The notes: generated from the letters alone by a model not told the origin. Counted from the stretch's first letter, positions 22,212-35,710 are shown. The stretch: 64,000 nt of DNA from Tetracentron sinense (GCA_015143295.1 CM026573.1:5072434-5136433); one strand, 5' to 3'. A program made the numbers and translations.

Positions 22212-22218
22212 AAACACA

Positions 22219-22950
22219 GATTCAGTAAAGGAACCGTGGAGCAGACCTGGGTTCAATTCCTAGCTTAAGCATTACATTTTTCATGTGGGCAAGGCCAAAC
22301 TTCTGTTACATATAAGCTTACTATGACATTACAACACATTTTCTTTAAATATTTGGAAGCTCTGTGATCAATCAGAAACTCAAATTAAACTACACTTTTG
22401 GACGGTACCAGTCATTCAGCTTGCAGGAATATGTATGGAAAAACTGTTCACAAAAGAAATACATTCTGGTTAAGTTCACTCGAAAGGTCCTAAAATGCTT
22501 TAGCAGGCATCTTATGCATGAACAAAAACCCAAAATTTAATTGATCATGTTGGCCGAGTTTAAAAAAAAGAAACTTTTTTCTTAAAAAAAATCATCTATA
22601 CTAAGATTAATAATATAATTATTGTAGATGCCAAACTTTCCTCTGTTCCAGTATTAGCATTACTGATAAACATTGGCCAAGGGATGCGCAATGCTAAGTG
22701 CAGGGGTGCCCTAATGCATGCCCCCACGTCACTTATATAGAGCCGGCTGGCTTGTTGCATGCTTTCTTTTTCAGATCCCAAATAGAAGATGTACAAAAAC
22801 AAAACATGAGAAACATCTGAAGGGATCAAATGAATTTATATTGAACAAGATATCAAAGAAGATCAATTGAATTTATACAAAACCAATTACAAAAAATGTA
22901 TACATTTGAACAAAAGAATTTGTACCGAACAATTTTTTCTTTTTTAAGCA
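22219..22950. other. intergenic, no gene seen
   Basis: AT-rich spacer. Short open frames lack recognisable domains, and no repeat border was identified. Confidence 0.4.
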
Positions 22951-22956
22951 AAAGGT

Positions 22957-24165
22957 TTACAAGATCAAACAAGGGACCAACCGACCCATAAGGTCATCTT
23001 CCAGGATAGGAATCAAAGAATCAGGTGGATCCTCATTCCATTCTTCATAATGAACAGCTTCTACAGCCATGTTAACTAAATGGTCAGCGGCATGGTTTGC
23101 TTCCCTGTACTCGTGATGAGCCACAATCCCCGTGAAATGCTTGAGAAGATTTTGACAACTGATAATAAGAGAAGAAATTTCTTCGTAGCAAGGTTTCTGC
23201 AGCCCATTCAACATCTCCATCACAAGCTTGGAATCACCTTCAATCAAGATGCACTCAATATGGAGTTTAACTGCCAATCTAAGCCCATCATGCAATGCCG
23301 AGGCCTCGGCAACTAAGGGGGAGTTGTTAATTGGGAGCGGTGTCACAAAAGCTCCAATAAAGCTGCCATCTGCATCCCGAAGTAGCCCTCCTGCTCCTGC
23401 CTAGCCTGTTCCCCCTTTCGGGGAGCCATCAAAGTTGAGCTTGGTCCATTGACTAGATGGATGAGTCCAAGCAATATAATGAAGAGATACTGGACTTATG
23501 ATTGTTTAACACCTCCTTCAATGGGAGCTAAAACCCATGAACCATATGCACTATAGCTGAGAGACCGACCATCTTTAGTATGGATGATAAATGGCTTCAT
23601 GACCCACCCGACCACAAGTAAAGCATAAGCTGGGAATTTCATACTGGAAGTTCTGGAAAAGCCCACCTTCTACACCATCAATCCAGTTCCCTGTAGGCAG
23701 TGGAGAATTTAGATCGACTTCGACGCACATATAGACTGCTCTCCAGAAATTTCCTCATAGACAGCTATCTTGATGGGTTGTCCAGCTATAGACCCCATTT
23801 CATAGAGAAATTGGGGATCCCAATACTCACAAGGCAGCCTGGGAAATCTAACCCAAATCTGACTTTCAGTCTCAGCACTGCAATCCGGGTGCCATCTTTT
23901 TATCACAAGGCACTGCTTGCCCATGAATAAGGGTCCCCACGACCACACCCGACTGAAGTCGTCTACTTCAGAGAAGTCAAAAACATAGAAGTTATTACGT
24001 TCTTCAAGTACATGGACATAACCACTCAGTTTCCAGGTTCAATGAAGCCATGACATATCTAATTTTCCCCGGAGTAGCTTACCAATCAGCTTAAGGTTCA
24101 AATAACCAGAGACTTCTTCTAACACTTGCCCTACTGTTAGCTTACCCATGTATGCTATCTGCCTT
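22957..24165 (-). pseudogene. LINE-type pseudogene: DUF4283 / zinc knuckle joined to RNase H
   Basis: On the minus strand the order is a DUF4283-like domain (24165-23709: 'VWSWGPLFMGKQCLVIKRW', 'WVRFPRLPCEYWDPQFLYEMG', 'GQPIKI'), a zinc knuckle near 23600 ('CFTCGRVGHE'), then an RNase H-like RVT_3 domain (about 23440-22957: 'KLNFDGSPKGGTG', an in-frame stop, 'AGAGGLLRDADGSFIGAF', 'EASALHDGLRLA', 'EGDSKLVMEML', 'NHAADHLVNMA'). The endonuclease and reverse transcriptase that normally stand between these parts are missing. Stops near 24035 and 23402 break it further. A deletion derivative of a LINE is the simplest reading. Confidence 0.8.
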
Positions 24166-24169
24166 CACT

Positions 24170-24945
24170 TGTCTTTCCTGTATCCAAAAGAGAATATTTT
24201 GGTTAGTGTTGAATGATTTCAGCAACAAAATACCACATACGTTTAATCATAGAAAATGGTATTTCAATCAAGCAACGACTTGAATAGAAAATGGTATATT
24301 ACCGGAATATAATGAATAACTGGGTTTGTGCTCCAACGATTCCAAAAGGCTAAGAAGGCACTTTCAGATATGATCTTTGAAGCTTTTATTAATGCTTTAA
24401 CGGCTAAAAACAAATAGGACGAAATTTGATTTTTGAAGCTTTAACGGCTAAAAACAAATATGAAGACTTCGTTTTTTTCTCAGATGTATCCAGAAAATGT
24501 TATCTCGTCCCTTTGCTTTTTTCAATTTCTTATATAAGCATCAGGAAATGTACGGTTTTATTTTATAAACTTTTTTTAATTAAATTTAGAAACTTGATAT
24601 CAAAGCCATTTTTTTAAAAACAAAATTTGTCCTGGGAAGTGATAAGTGATAGTTTGGTAATTATGAGCACAATAAAGGAGAGTATTTTTCAACATAGCAT
24701 TTTTTCCATATCGCCAGATCTTTGAAGGTTTTATCCACCCTCTTGTGCTTGGCTGGGCCGGGCCCACCAGAATTGGGACATTTTTAAAATGGGTTTTTTC
24801 ATTTAGGCTGTCTAGGTTTATCCTAGTTTGCAAATATACCGCTATATAACAGTTTTGGTTTGCAAATTAACTCATTGTTAATAAAATGACTATTATGCCT
24901 TTAAGAATTAAGAGTTTTAATAACCTTACAAAGCCACTTTAAGTG
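24170..24945. other. intergenic, no gene seen
   Basis: AT-rich spacer with a short duplicated phrase ('TTTGAAGCTTT..AACGGCTAAAAACAAAT') at about 24378-24420 and 24430-24460. No gene recognised. Confidence 0.4.
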
Positions 24946-24949
24946 TTCT

Positions 24950-25605
24950 TGAACTGTGGTTAATAAGTTTCAACCATAGGTCAAGGGAGTTAAAAGTGAA
25001 TATATATATTAATTTTTTTCTAAAAATCAAAGTTAGATGCTTTAATTAGTGAATCTTAACCACAAGTAAAGGGAGTTAAAAGAGGACAAGTTATTTTTAA
25101 AAAAAATCTAAAACCAAGGTTAATGCTTTAACCCTAAGGGTTAGTGAATCTTAAACACAGGTAAAGGGAGTTACAAGGGATAGGTTAATTTTTAATTTCT
25201 AAAAACCAAGGTTGCATGCTTGAACCCTGAGGGTTTGTTAATCTTAACCATAGTTAAATGGAGTTAAAAAGAGGACACATTAATTTTTTTTCTAAAAACT
25301 AAGGGTATATGCTTTAACCCTAGGGTTAGTAATCTTAACCACAATTAAAGGGAGTTAAAACGGGACACGTTAATTTTTCTTCTAAAAACCAAGGTTAAAT
25401 GCTTTAACCCTAAGGGTTAGTGAATCTTAATAACAATTAAAGAGAGTTAAAAAGGGACACGTTAATTTTTTTTTCTTTTAAAAACCATGGTTAGATGCTG
25501 TATCCCTAAGGGTTAGTAAATCTTAGCCACAATTAAACGGAGTTAAAATGGGACACATTAATAGGGCTAAAACTTGTTAATCATAGTTCAAAGACAGTTA
25601 AAGAG
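24950..25605 (+). repeat. 91-96 bp satellite, six to seven units, with telomere-like palindromes
   Basis: AATCTTA recurs at about 25052, 25147, 25240, 25331, 25423 and 25519. Each unit contains 'CTAAAAACCAAGGTT', 'AACCCTAAGGGTTAG' and 'AAAGGGAGTTAAAA'. The family is the same as the three-unit array inside CDT2 intron 4. The palindromic AACCCTAAGGGTT includes a telo-box-like word. Confidence 0.85.
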
Positions 25606-26090
25606 GCTTTGTGAGGTTAGAAATACCTTAAGGGCATAATAGTGATTTCATGAAAGTCTAACGAAACTAAGGTAGGGTTGAGGTTGATTGTCTAATGGTT
25701 GGAAAACCAAGAGTTACTTTGCAAAACTATTACATATGACATTATATCGGTAAAGTAGGAAGAACGTAGCAGTAAGCAGTTGATATACAAAAACCCCTTA
25801 CAAGATCTGGACAAAAAAAGTTCGAGAAATGTTTGGAAAGGGTAAATTTGTGTTGGTAGTTGGTACAAGTCTTCTTCTCAGTAATTTTGAAAGATGGAAT
25901 GAATTCTAAGGGTAATTTGATAATTTAAAGTAGGGGTATTTTTATATTATTCTAAAATTAGGCCATTTGTAGAAATGTTGAAAAATATTGTTTGGTTTTA
26001 GTCTTAAAAGGTTAATTAAAAGGGAATGGTAATGCGAAAATAACATTCTTCATGGATATATGACCCAGTAAATTTGAGTGTTGTCAGGTT

Positions 26091-26172
26091 CAATTTTAGT
26101 AGGGCATCGGATTTTCTCTGGTACTCAAGTTCAACTTTAGTAGGGCATCGGATTTTCTCTGGTGCTCGCCCG
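26091..26172 (+). repeat. 41-bp tandem duplication
   Basis: The unit CAATTTTAGTAGGGCATCGG and onward is repeated at 26091 and 26132 with few changes. Confidence 0.85.
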
Positions 26173-26437
26173 AGGCGGCCTTGGGGCGTCCATTCATTGT
26201 GCAGCATTTAGCGCTAAGGGGAGAAGTCATTTCATTTTCTCCCTGTTTTTTGACTTATCCCCTGTTGATATATCTCCATCCGTTGCCTTTGAGTAGGTGT
26301 AGGATTTAGGAATATATCTTCAACCCAAACCCGACCATCATTAAGAACTACGTGAAAAAGCTTAAAAATAAGACCGTAAATAGGTGCTAAAAACCATGGC
26401 TGATGGCCATCATTTAAAACTCGACGGGCGTTCCGTT

Positions 26438-26493
26438 AAAATTGATGAACAGTGACGGATTGCACAAAATTGATGAACAGTGACGGATTGCAC
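26438..26493 (+). repeat. exact 28-bp tandem duplication
   Basis: Two identical 28-base copies, starting AAAATTGATGAACAGTGACG, lie side by side at 26438-26465 and 26466-26493. Confidence 0.95.
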
Positions 26494-26543
26494 ATTGGCT
26501 AGGTTAGGGTATTCTCTGTGAGTATCCACGGTTCTCCCAAGTT

Positions 26544-26745
26544 CTTTTTTTTGGAACTCTGGGTGTCCCCAACCCTTTGGGTCAAGGGAGGGTGCGACGT
26601 AAGCCCACAACCCGACAACCTGCCACACCAAGTAAGTCCGGGTAAAACCCGTGCGGGGCTGGCCCCAAAGGGGGAGTGAGAAGTGGAACTCAGGACCTCT
26701 CACTTGGAGAAAGGCCCAGGAACCACTGGTCCACCCCTTGGGGTT
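26544..26745 (-). mobile_element. SINE (tRNA-related), minus strand
   Basis: Read on the minus strand it starts GGGGTGGACCAGTGGTTCC (A-box-like), carries a B-box-like GGTCCTGAGTTCCAC about 40 bases on, and ends in an A-run (the T-run 26544-26551). The organisation is that of plant tRNA-derived SINEs. A clean target duplication was not seen. Confidence 0.65.
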
Positions 26746-27083
26746 TAGGCATCAGGAAGTTGGTGAGTATCAGATTTTTTTTTTAGGGTTTCTTGAAATT
26801 CCTGGAAACCGATTTTACTTTTACAAATAGAGAAATTTAACCAAAAAAAAATAAAAATGGAGACTACCCAGAGATGGGGGGCAGTACACCCTTCATGTAA
26901 ATACCATAGATTAACCAATAATCTATGGTATCAATTACATGGTCTGCATGTGAAAAGGGGGAACTTTTTTCTTTCATTTATGACCATGGCTTGACAACTA
27001 TTTCCAGTCATTACTCAGAGGTAGATTTTTAAGAATTGAAAGATCTATCGAGTGTGAGAGACAGCTTTCAACGGCGGATTTTG

Positions 27084-30000
27084 CTATTGCAAAATATATA
27101 GCTCTTGCTTAGATATAAAATAGCGTCCAATGACATTCCCTGGCTCCATAATGAACTGCTCTTGGAATGTTCCCATCCGTTTACTGGTAATATCAAGTGA
27201 TAGATCTTTGAAATTCGGCATACCATCTGCTTGTACCCCTTCTCCGCAAATAAGGAACTGGTTCCCAATAATAAAAGAACCCGATGCACGAATGGCAACT
27301 CCATCTTGGCCATGTGCACGACATTGAAGTTTTTCAACGACATGAACAAGCCTTTCAGGAGGCCAGTCACCTGCTAATGTTTCCTGGAGGTTTGATAATG
27401 TCGCAAAGATATCATTTGGGCCAACAGATAGTTTATCTGAGAAACTGGAAAGAAAGGAGGTGTATTAGTAAATGACAAAAGCCCCAATAACCTCAAATTT
27501 ACCAAAAGCATCATCTTGACAACCTCAAGTTCAAAACATTATAAATCAACTTCTACTACTAGCACTCAATCTAAGGAATAGATACCACCTGCTTTCTCAT
27601 TTATATTAAAACAGAAATCTCTTTAACTATTTCTAAGACCAAGAATTGCTTTGATTTTTGTCTAGAGATAGTAGAAGCTCCATGCAATTATACTTCTACT
27701 TAGCTTCATCTTTCCAAAATGACTAAATACATCTTTCACTTTGTGACAAATGACAGTAAAAAATGTCACTGTACATAGAGAATCGTACAGTACCTGAAAG
27801 TTGAACCTTCATTGTATAAGGTCTTTGCATGATGCCAAAGTTCATCAGGTCCATCAAAAAGTAAGTAATAGTGTATCGTAAGCATCTGATCAGGCAAGAA
27901 GAAGTAAATCAACATCCATTTTAACAGTTACGTAATAAAGATATGATAATTTTGGCTTTTGATAACACCAAATAAATGTTTTGCACACCTCTACTTTTTG
28001 TTATTATCAACATTTTGCCCACTTTTATCGGGTGTGTTCTCTAATTTTGACTACTGTTATACATATAATTTTAAAATTCCGCAGATTGGGCATCCAGAAG
28101 TACCCGTGTCTGACAGTTCATAGCCATGTCCAACAAAAACAGTGTCCACATGCCATACACCCAATTATATACATCTTATTTGATTGCCTTTACTTTTCTT
28201 CATTTACAAATTAACTTTTGCTTCTTGTCAAAAGATGTTATCACATTTTGATCAGAGAAAAAAAACTGAAAAGGAAAAGGACTCACATCTGCTAAATCTT
28301 TCATCCTTTGTGTTGGATCAAAAACGCTTTGGACGAATGCTGTTAAGTCTACATCTGCTTGCTCGTATTTAGTAATAAATGGGTGTGAAAGAAGCTGTGC
28401 ATCAATCAGAACCAGGAAATCATAAAATAACACAGAAAGTCAGAAAGAAAACTCATCATCAAAGAGTACAAAACACTATGTCCTTATCTAAGGGATCACA
28501 GCCGGATTAACATAAATTTTTCTATGATACAAAGAGAAGTTGGATACAATTCTAATAACTATACAAGGTTTTCCAGCTAATTGACATTTAAATGTGGAGA
28601 ATATATGTTGTATTTCTATCCTGTTGATATTCACATAAATAATGTCTTGTGGATGGGAAAGCAAGGAGGTTAAAAAATCCTGAAATAAAAGGAATGATTC
28701 CCAGTCCAGAAAGTCAGAAATACATTACAGAGCAATTTAGCAATATGGACTTAAATTTATCAAGCATCTTTTACAGGGAATCCCTGAAGGTACATGTAAT
28801 CCAGGCGAAAAAGTTATAAAGCATGATGGAAAATTTTCATGCATATATAGGATTAAAAAAAGGCAATGCAAAGATGGAAATTTTGGTTGGGTTTCAAAAT
28901 ACGATTCAAGGGAACTTCTAATTTAGAAGATATTAATCTCAGATTCATAAGTTAATGAGACTTATGAACATACAGCCAGGATACCAAATTCTTGTTGATG
29001 GAGTATGAAGACCCTACAATCCTGAGTTCTCGTTGCTGGAAAATGACAATAAAACAACTTTCCCTAATGCTATGTTTGGTTGCCGAAAAAATAGGCGAAA
29101 ACATAGGCAAAGAAAATAAATTTCAGATTTCTAATACAATTCTTATTTGTGTTTTGTCTAATTTTCTTTTTTTTTCCATGTTTTCACTTATTTTCTCAGC
29201 AACCAAACATAGGATACAGGATTTCTGTCCTCCAATAATATTAACATATCTTCAGCATTGAAATTGGATATCTCATCCCATGTAATGCCATGAAACCTAG
29301 TCCTAAAAGAAAGTCCCAAGAAATTATAGGACTGAAAGCTGAGGAAATTCTTGGTGAACCAAGGCACGGAAAAAATTATTGTTGTTCACGTTGAACCAGA
29401 ACTTAAAAGTATACCAAGAGGCCTTCATATTTTGGGGGTATCATTTCAATTCCAATAGCGCCACCAATGTCCACAATGATCCCTGTTAAGGACTCTGATA
29501 CTACTACAGCTGAGGCTGCTCTCTTGACATCTATAATTTTTGTTTATTCACTTATTTTTCTTTGCCCAACTTTAGCGTCATTGTTAGTTGGGGAATGAAA
29601 GACCCCTAACTCCTAAGTGCCCTATTAGATGCATAGTCACAAAAAACTGCGTTTTGTTGAAAAAAACCCATTTAAAACACGCATTAATACCCTACCGTAG
29701 AAAAAGGCATTTAAAACCCTTTTTTTGAATAAAACACGCATTATAGTTTTAAACCCGTTTAAGAACGAATAATACGAAAAAAAAGGGATAATCTTGAAAT
29801 TTTTTGAGAATGAAAATTATGCAGATATTGACGACTTTGATGCACTTTTGAGGGATTGATGAATATAAATGAGTGGTTTTATTAATATACGTATTTTAGT
29901 CAGTTTTTAATCCTGATAATTGATGTTTTAATGAAATTTAATGCCTTGATGGAATGAATTTGATGTTATGAACTTATTATTGTTGATTATAGTTACTCTT

Positions 30001-30972
30001 TTTGTATATTATCTCACGAAATTGTTAGATATATTAATTAGTATTGTTACTAACTTTTAAATTAATAAATTTTTTCTCCATTTTTTTCCCTAAGTTTTCC
30101 CTATTTTTTCGAATTTTTCCGTACTTGACCCTTGCCGAATTATTCCTGAACCCCGACTTTGTGACTATGATTAGATGTACTCCTTTAGATAAACTGCAAA
30201 ATGTGTAACTCAAGTCATAGCTACAACTGTGAAGTTTAGCCCATTAGATTCAACTATCAGCTATAATCAACATATACTCTCCATGTTAGTCAATGGATAA
30301 TAACTTTTCATAGAAGTGTTTGGATGCGTTTCCTTTATCAAAATCAAGGTTCAAAATGCTGCTGAAAATTTAAAATTTCAGTATCGGCAATGGATCCTGG
30401 TACAAAATGTTGGAATTTCAGGATTTTGGAGAACTTTCAGACGATATTTGGCAGATTTTCTTTTATGGAAAGAATATTCTGTTAGATTCCTCTCACCTGA
30501 ACAAAAATTCTCAAATCTCGGTCGAAATTCCACGAAATTTCAAAGAAGTTCAAATTCTCAAATTTTTTTTTAAGCTTTCCTTTTTAAGAGATTATATAAT
30601 TGTAATGTAATTTTTTTCTTTAGTATAACAATACACTAAGTATATATATAGTAAAATGTATTAATTAATTAAGTATTGTTTAATTAGTATTTTATTATTT
30701 AACTAAGTAAAAAATACTTACTGCTATACTAAGTATGTTTATAGAATATATGGACTAAGCCTTTTTACATAGTTATTCTAACTAGTTTATTCTTTGTTCA
30801 TAGTATAATATATGTTGACTAAGTTTTAGTACTTTATAATAAAATAATATATATATCTTCTTTATAGTAGAATATATTAACTAATTTATTGTTTATTACT
30901 GTTAAATTTATATACTAACTAACTACAAATACTTTATCCAATACTCTTTTTTTGTAATTCACTAACTATTTA

Positions 30973-31004
<32 letters not shown>

Positions 31005-34000
31005 GAAAATTGTTGGAAAGATGGAAACAAAAGTAAAAAATTTCAGCCAAATTTCTGAAAATTTGAAATATTGAGGCCTCAAATATTGGTCAAATAAAAA
31101 TTTAAAAGAAAAACTGGCCAAAATACTAAAGTTTCAGAAATTTCGTGTCCGACTAGGAGTTTGACGTGCCCATAAGTTCTGACATTTTGAACCTTGATCA
31201 CAATTATCAGCTTGTCTAGTATTTTTCCCACGTAAAAATACAACTGGCACCAAATTCAATTAAGTGGGAATGTTTTTTTTTTTGATTGATAATAGTGGAA
31301 AGGTTTTATAGTAATGTAAGAGCGGAATTTCATTTTCTGAAGCTTGATCACTCCATTATTACATATCTCTTTTGCAAATTGATCCCCAATTAAATACTAC
31401 TTCTATTTTGTAAAAGACCAATTAAGATTCATAGTTCAACAAGAAAGGTTGTGTTGTCATCTGATTGACATGCCCGATATAATGCATACTACAACCACAC
31501 TAATATAAGTGACAATATTTTTTTACTACCAGACCAGTTGTGCTGATCTCGAAGCTGCATATGCTTTTGGCTTACCTGCTCCCTGCTCTGCTGTTTTTTT
31601 TAAAAAATCGGTAAATCAGATATATTAAATAGAATGATCAACAGTTTATAGAGATGTAAACTAGGAACAAAAGATGTTAGTAATAACAAAACAGAGAAGA
31701 GAAAGGATAACAGCGCAAAAAAAACACTGAAGCAACCGACTGCCTCCTCAAAGATACCTGCTCTGCTGTTGGCCTTGCATCTGCATCCTTTTGTAGGCAA
31801 GCATCAACAAATGAGCAGAACTCTGGTGAAAAGGAATATTTTGATGGTGATGGCGAAGGATCATCCAAGATCTGCCAGTACGAACACTTGTTGTAAGTCG
31901 CAAAATAAAGATATGACAACTCGATGAAAAAAAACTAGTACAAGTTGAAAAGAAACATGAAGAAGGCGGCATGGTAACACGACTACACAAGCAAGAATCA
32001 GAAATATCATAGATAAATCTATTTCTTGCACAGATAAATTGAAGTTGTCTACAGCATGCATTAGTTTTTTCAGTGAAGAGTAGCATTCTTGCAGCAATAT
32101 TTGTCCGGCCTACATACAATTCATGTATAACCGTAACAATAACACAATGTTTCAGGCTTCCACCTTAAAAAGATTATAATTTTTACTGTGGATGTCAGTT
32201 GATTCTAAACTAGAATTTTCTTAAAAGACAAGAAAATTAGATGCAGATATGCTTAGGGTATTCAGAGCTTCTTAGCATAAGGAATGCTTGCTCTTATATA
32301 TACATTTATATAAACATAACTGCTAGGTAGACGGTAAAAGTTCATCTAGCACACCCCATGATAAGAACCCTTCCAACATATCTAGTTTCTAAAAGGATCG
32401 CTATGGTTCTAATGTTCTATTCACTTCAATTTGAGAAAATGACTCTTGAAAAATTAAATTCAACAAAGAGATATGCCAGCTAAAATCAAATAAGGAAACT
32501 ATTCAAATTTGGAATGGTACTGGCACATCACCTGTAACATAAGATTAACAGGTCCTTCATTAGCTGCATATGGAAATTCTCCTGTACCACACTCAAATAG
32601 AGCTAGCCCGAGGCTCCAAATATCAGCCGGAAAAGAATAGCTCTCATTTCGAATTCTCTCTGGCGACATGTATGTAACAGTGCCGACAAAAGTAGCACAC
32701 TGGTAAATCACATTCACACATATGTTAGCTACCTGTCTCATACTTAATCTTCATGTCCAGGTGGGACCAGTGAACAGTAAACAAACTCTAAAAGAAATAT
32801 TTTTAAAAGGCACTTATATTGAGTACCAGGGCAAGAATAAACCGCAACATACATTAATGGAGTCTCACTAACCATTGCCATTGAATTCTCTAGACCAGCA
32901 CTTATACCAAAATCTGTGATCTTTGGCTCCCCCTTGAGATTTATAAGCAAATTTGCAGGCTTTATGTCTCTGTGAACTAAATGTCTTACTCCATGCAAAT
33001 AGCTTAGTCCCTTGAAGAATGATACAACAGATGTAAATTCAGATGGAAAAGAATAAGAATTCTGAGAATTAATGTCAAGCTGTCCCAGAAAGGAAAGCAT
33101 AGTGGAGATTGAAAAAGAAGATGCTTACGTGCAAGAGCTTTTGAACCATAGATGAAAGGGCTGGTTCCGGTATACATTTCCGCACTCTTAAAACATCTGC
33201 AAGTGATCCTCCATCCATGTATTCCAAAGCGATGCTTATTTGCCCCGAGTCTGGGGTATAGAATGCCCCATGGAATTCCACTAGACCCTGATAACAAGGT
33301 GCCTCGCACAGCGTTCGTATCTCAGTAAGAAGTTGCTGTCTTTTCTCCTTGTATACACAACACGAATATTTATGTAAGACAAAATCACAAAAGAAATGCT
33401 TGTCAGTACTCATATTTTCAATCAGCTCAGTTTTGTTACTCTTGGCCAGGTATGGGTCCTGGACTAGCTAGCTATAGGTCTGGATTTTGGACTTCCTCAA
33501 CCTTTGAAGGCAGAAACTGCAGCTCCTATGTTTTAATCTGGCAGTTCACTAATAGCAAGCAGCAACATGTAAATTAGATAACAAGCTACAATGCTTCCAC
33601 TAATCACCAAGTTTAACAACACTCTCTGGGTGCATGATATACTGCGAGTGTTCCGATCGAACTACATGGAAAATATTATAAAACAACTATAACACCAGCA
33701 ATGCTTTATGGGGTAGAATGTGGGACAACCGAATGGAAACAATGAAGAAAGATTTGATAGCACCTCTTTTTTGATTAATATATCTTCCAGATTATCTATT
33801 TAAAAAAAATATAAGCAGGAGGTATGCAAACCTTTTCAAAGATATTAATCTTCTTCAAGGCTAAAATCCTATGAGTGGGTATATGGATTGCTCTCTGAAC
33901 AACACTGCTTGCACCACTCCCTATGGCTCCAAAAATACTCATCTCACGTGAAGCACACCGGTATGTCTTTTCGCTGTCATCTGTTTCATCTACTGATCCA

Positions 34001-34272
34001 GATGCACGCTTTTGTAATCCAAGCTCGTTAATATTATATACTCCACACGATCTGCTCAATAAGTTAACAGCCCCACCATCCGATACCTGCATGAAATGAT
34101 GAAAAGCAGTAGTGTGTTAAAAAGAACCTTGTCCTCTCTATCTCCACTGCTTCCAATAAAGAAAACCTACCATATATGATTCACAAGGGTCCAAAGTCGT
34201 TCCAATAGAAAAGCCTATTTCAGCATCAAACAAGGGTGCGAGCTTCTTCTTGAGTGCCTCCAACCCAGCCAT
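27084..34272 (-). CDS. MKK3: MAP kinase kinase 3 with C-terminal NTF2-like domain
   Basis: Nine coding exons (transcript order): 34272-34171, 34086-33832, 33347-33129, 33010-32873, 32699-32532, 31871-31758, 28394-28287, 27885-27794, 27444-27084; 518 residues, close to the known length of plant MKK3. The kinase domain has the glycine loop IGSGASSVV (89-97), the ATP lysine in ALKK (112), HRD (205-207), DFG (225-227) and the plant MAPKK activation site S-x5-T (S235, T241), followed by YMSPERI. Residues from about 365 form the NTF2-like extension unique to this MAPKK group ('[19 protein letters not shown]', '[13 protein letters not shown]'). MKK3 acts in MAPK cascades linked to ABA, seed dormancy and pathogen signalling. 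A 5' UTR intron (34342-35445) is suggested by CCT|GTAAG and GGGCAG|ATAG. Intron 6 (28395-31757) is enlarged by transposons. Confidence 0.97.
29070..29212. mobile_element. MITE with CTATGTTTGGTTGC ends, in MKK3 intron 6
   Basis: 143 bp. Left end CTATGTTTGGTTGC and right end GCAACCAAACATAG are exact inverted repeats, with the internal halves also partly complementary. The same family is at 53841-54082. Confidence 0.8.
29632..30169. mobile_element. hAT-type nonautonomous element with 8-bp TSD, MKK3 intron 6
   Basis: Ends CATAGTCACAAA and TTTGTGACTATG form 12-bp perfect inverted repeats. ATTAGATG flanks both sides exactly (29624-29631 and 30170-30177). The 538-bp AT-rich interior has no coding frame. 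Confidence 0.88.
30345..31196. mobile_element. second hAT-type nonautonomous element, MKK3 intron 6
   Basis: Ends CAAGGTTCAAAATG and CATTTTGAACCTTG are inverted repeats. The flanks ATCAAAAT (30337-30344) and ATCACAAT (31197-31204) match at 7 of 8 positions. The 852-bp interior is AT-rich, with a TATATA run near 30980-31003 and no transposase. Confidence 0.75.
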
Positions 34273-35445
34273 GGTGACTTATTATTGCCTTTCTTTCAGA
34301 TTAAAAAAACAGCAACATCAACACCTTCCCAAAGCCTCTATCTGCCCACAATGAAAATCATAGTTACTCTCTAGAACAGAGAGCCAGAAAGTCTTGACCG
34401 GATAAACATTAAGCTTCAATTATAGCTACCATTGGTTTTAGGAGCCTAAACTTTAGGCTTTCTTTTCTTTAAGATTTTTTTTCAAGGTGAATCTAAAAGG
34501 AAAGGACAACCCGGATTGTTAAGCCAAGTTAACGAGATTGGATTAGTGGACTTATAGTAGCTTGGAAGGATCTAGGAGATGGGAAAACATTCTAGAGATC
34601 AATAAATATAATAACAGAACTTATAAGTGATTCGAACATTTCATGCAATCACATACTCCATGGAGCTAATAAGGCTGTTAAGTCACCTAGCTCCTTCCAT
34701 CTACATACCGGGAACCATTTCATGAGATACTACCTCTTATGAATTCATGACCAATTGAATTAGATGAGAGAAAGATTAAAAAAATCAATTGGAAGCAACC
34801 CAATTGTTGTAATTCAGAGTAATTAATAAAGCCATGATTTGTACTTAATTAATAAGAGGAAAAAAAAATTAGACTATGATGTTTGATTCCTGCTAAAATT
34901 AATCAAAAGCTTTGGACAAAAAACAATAAAGGGGAATGGAAATCCACCAAATTCACTAAAAAGAAGGGAAAAAACTTAAATTTCTCCGGCAGACCAACCT
35001 TAAGTTGGAGACGGTCAATTCTATGTTTCCCAATCAATCAAAGACCTATTTTGGACAGAAAAAATCCTGAGAGAAAACCAAAATCCAGTTCTCATAATCT
35101 CCTTAGCCAACCAAACTCAAATATACCTGATTCTACTCATTCCACTGTAAGATTTCTTACCTTCCCACACAGAAAAATCATCAAGTAAAAAAAAAAAAAA
35201 AAAAAAACCATTCCACGAATGCAAACATTAGATTCGAGTTACCCAACAATCGAAATTAGAAACCCTAACCTGGATTGTAACTCTAGATCCAAACCAACAA
35301 ATACCAAACGAGAATCATCAGATATCTTTAATCATATAATGCCTAAAAATCCAACAAAATAAAAGAAAATTTCCTTAAAGACAAAGATAATACAGAATCC
35401 AGGAAGAAATCGGACAAAACACAGATATTTCTAAATAAAACTTAC

Positions 35446-35710
35446 AGGTGAAAGGAATAGGGAATGGATTCTGGTTTTCAGTTACATCAAGCTTCTATTT
35501 TTCACCCTTTCCGTTCTCTTCAGTGCTCTCGCGGCCGAATCTAAGACAACAGCTCGCACGTGAAGGCACAGACAGTTGGGTACTTGGTACATGTCTGATA
35601 AGATAACACGTGTTGATAAAATCCGATATTCTTTCGCTATCATCAAGTAGGAAAGCCTAATGTACCTCCCTAACTATACAGTTAAACTGTTAAAAGGTTT
35701 GGGCCTTCAG
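35446..35710 (-). promoter_or_regulatory. MKK3 5' UTR exon and promoter region
   Basis: The first noncoding exon of MKK3 probably ends at 35446. Upstream on the minus strand are CT-rich sequence and two ACGTG cores, in GCACGTG (about 35555-35561) and ACACGTGT (about 35607-35614). No TATA box stands out. Confidence 0.4.

Noticed and set aside
21772-22216. Exact 5-bp TSD for the Copia-like LTR
   Set aside because: The AAAACACA direct repeat does not sit in register with TG..CA ends, so I give only approximate borders.
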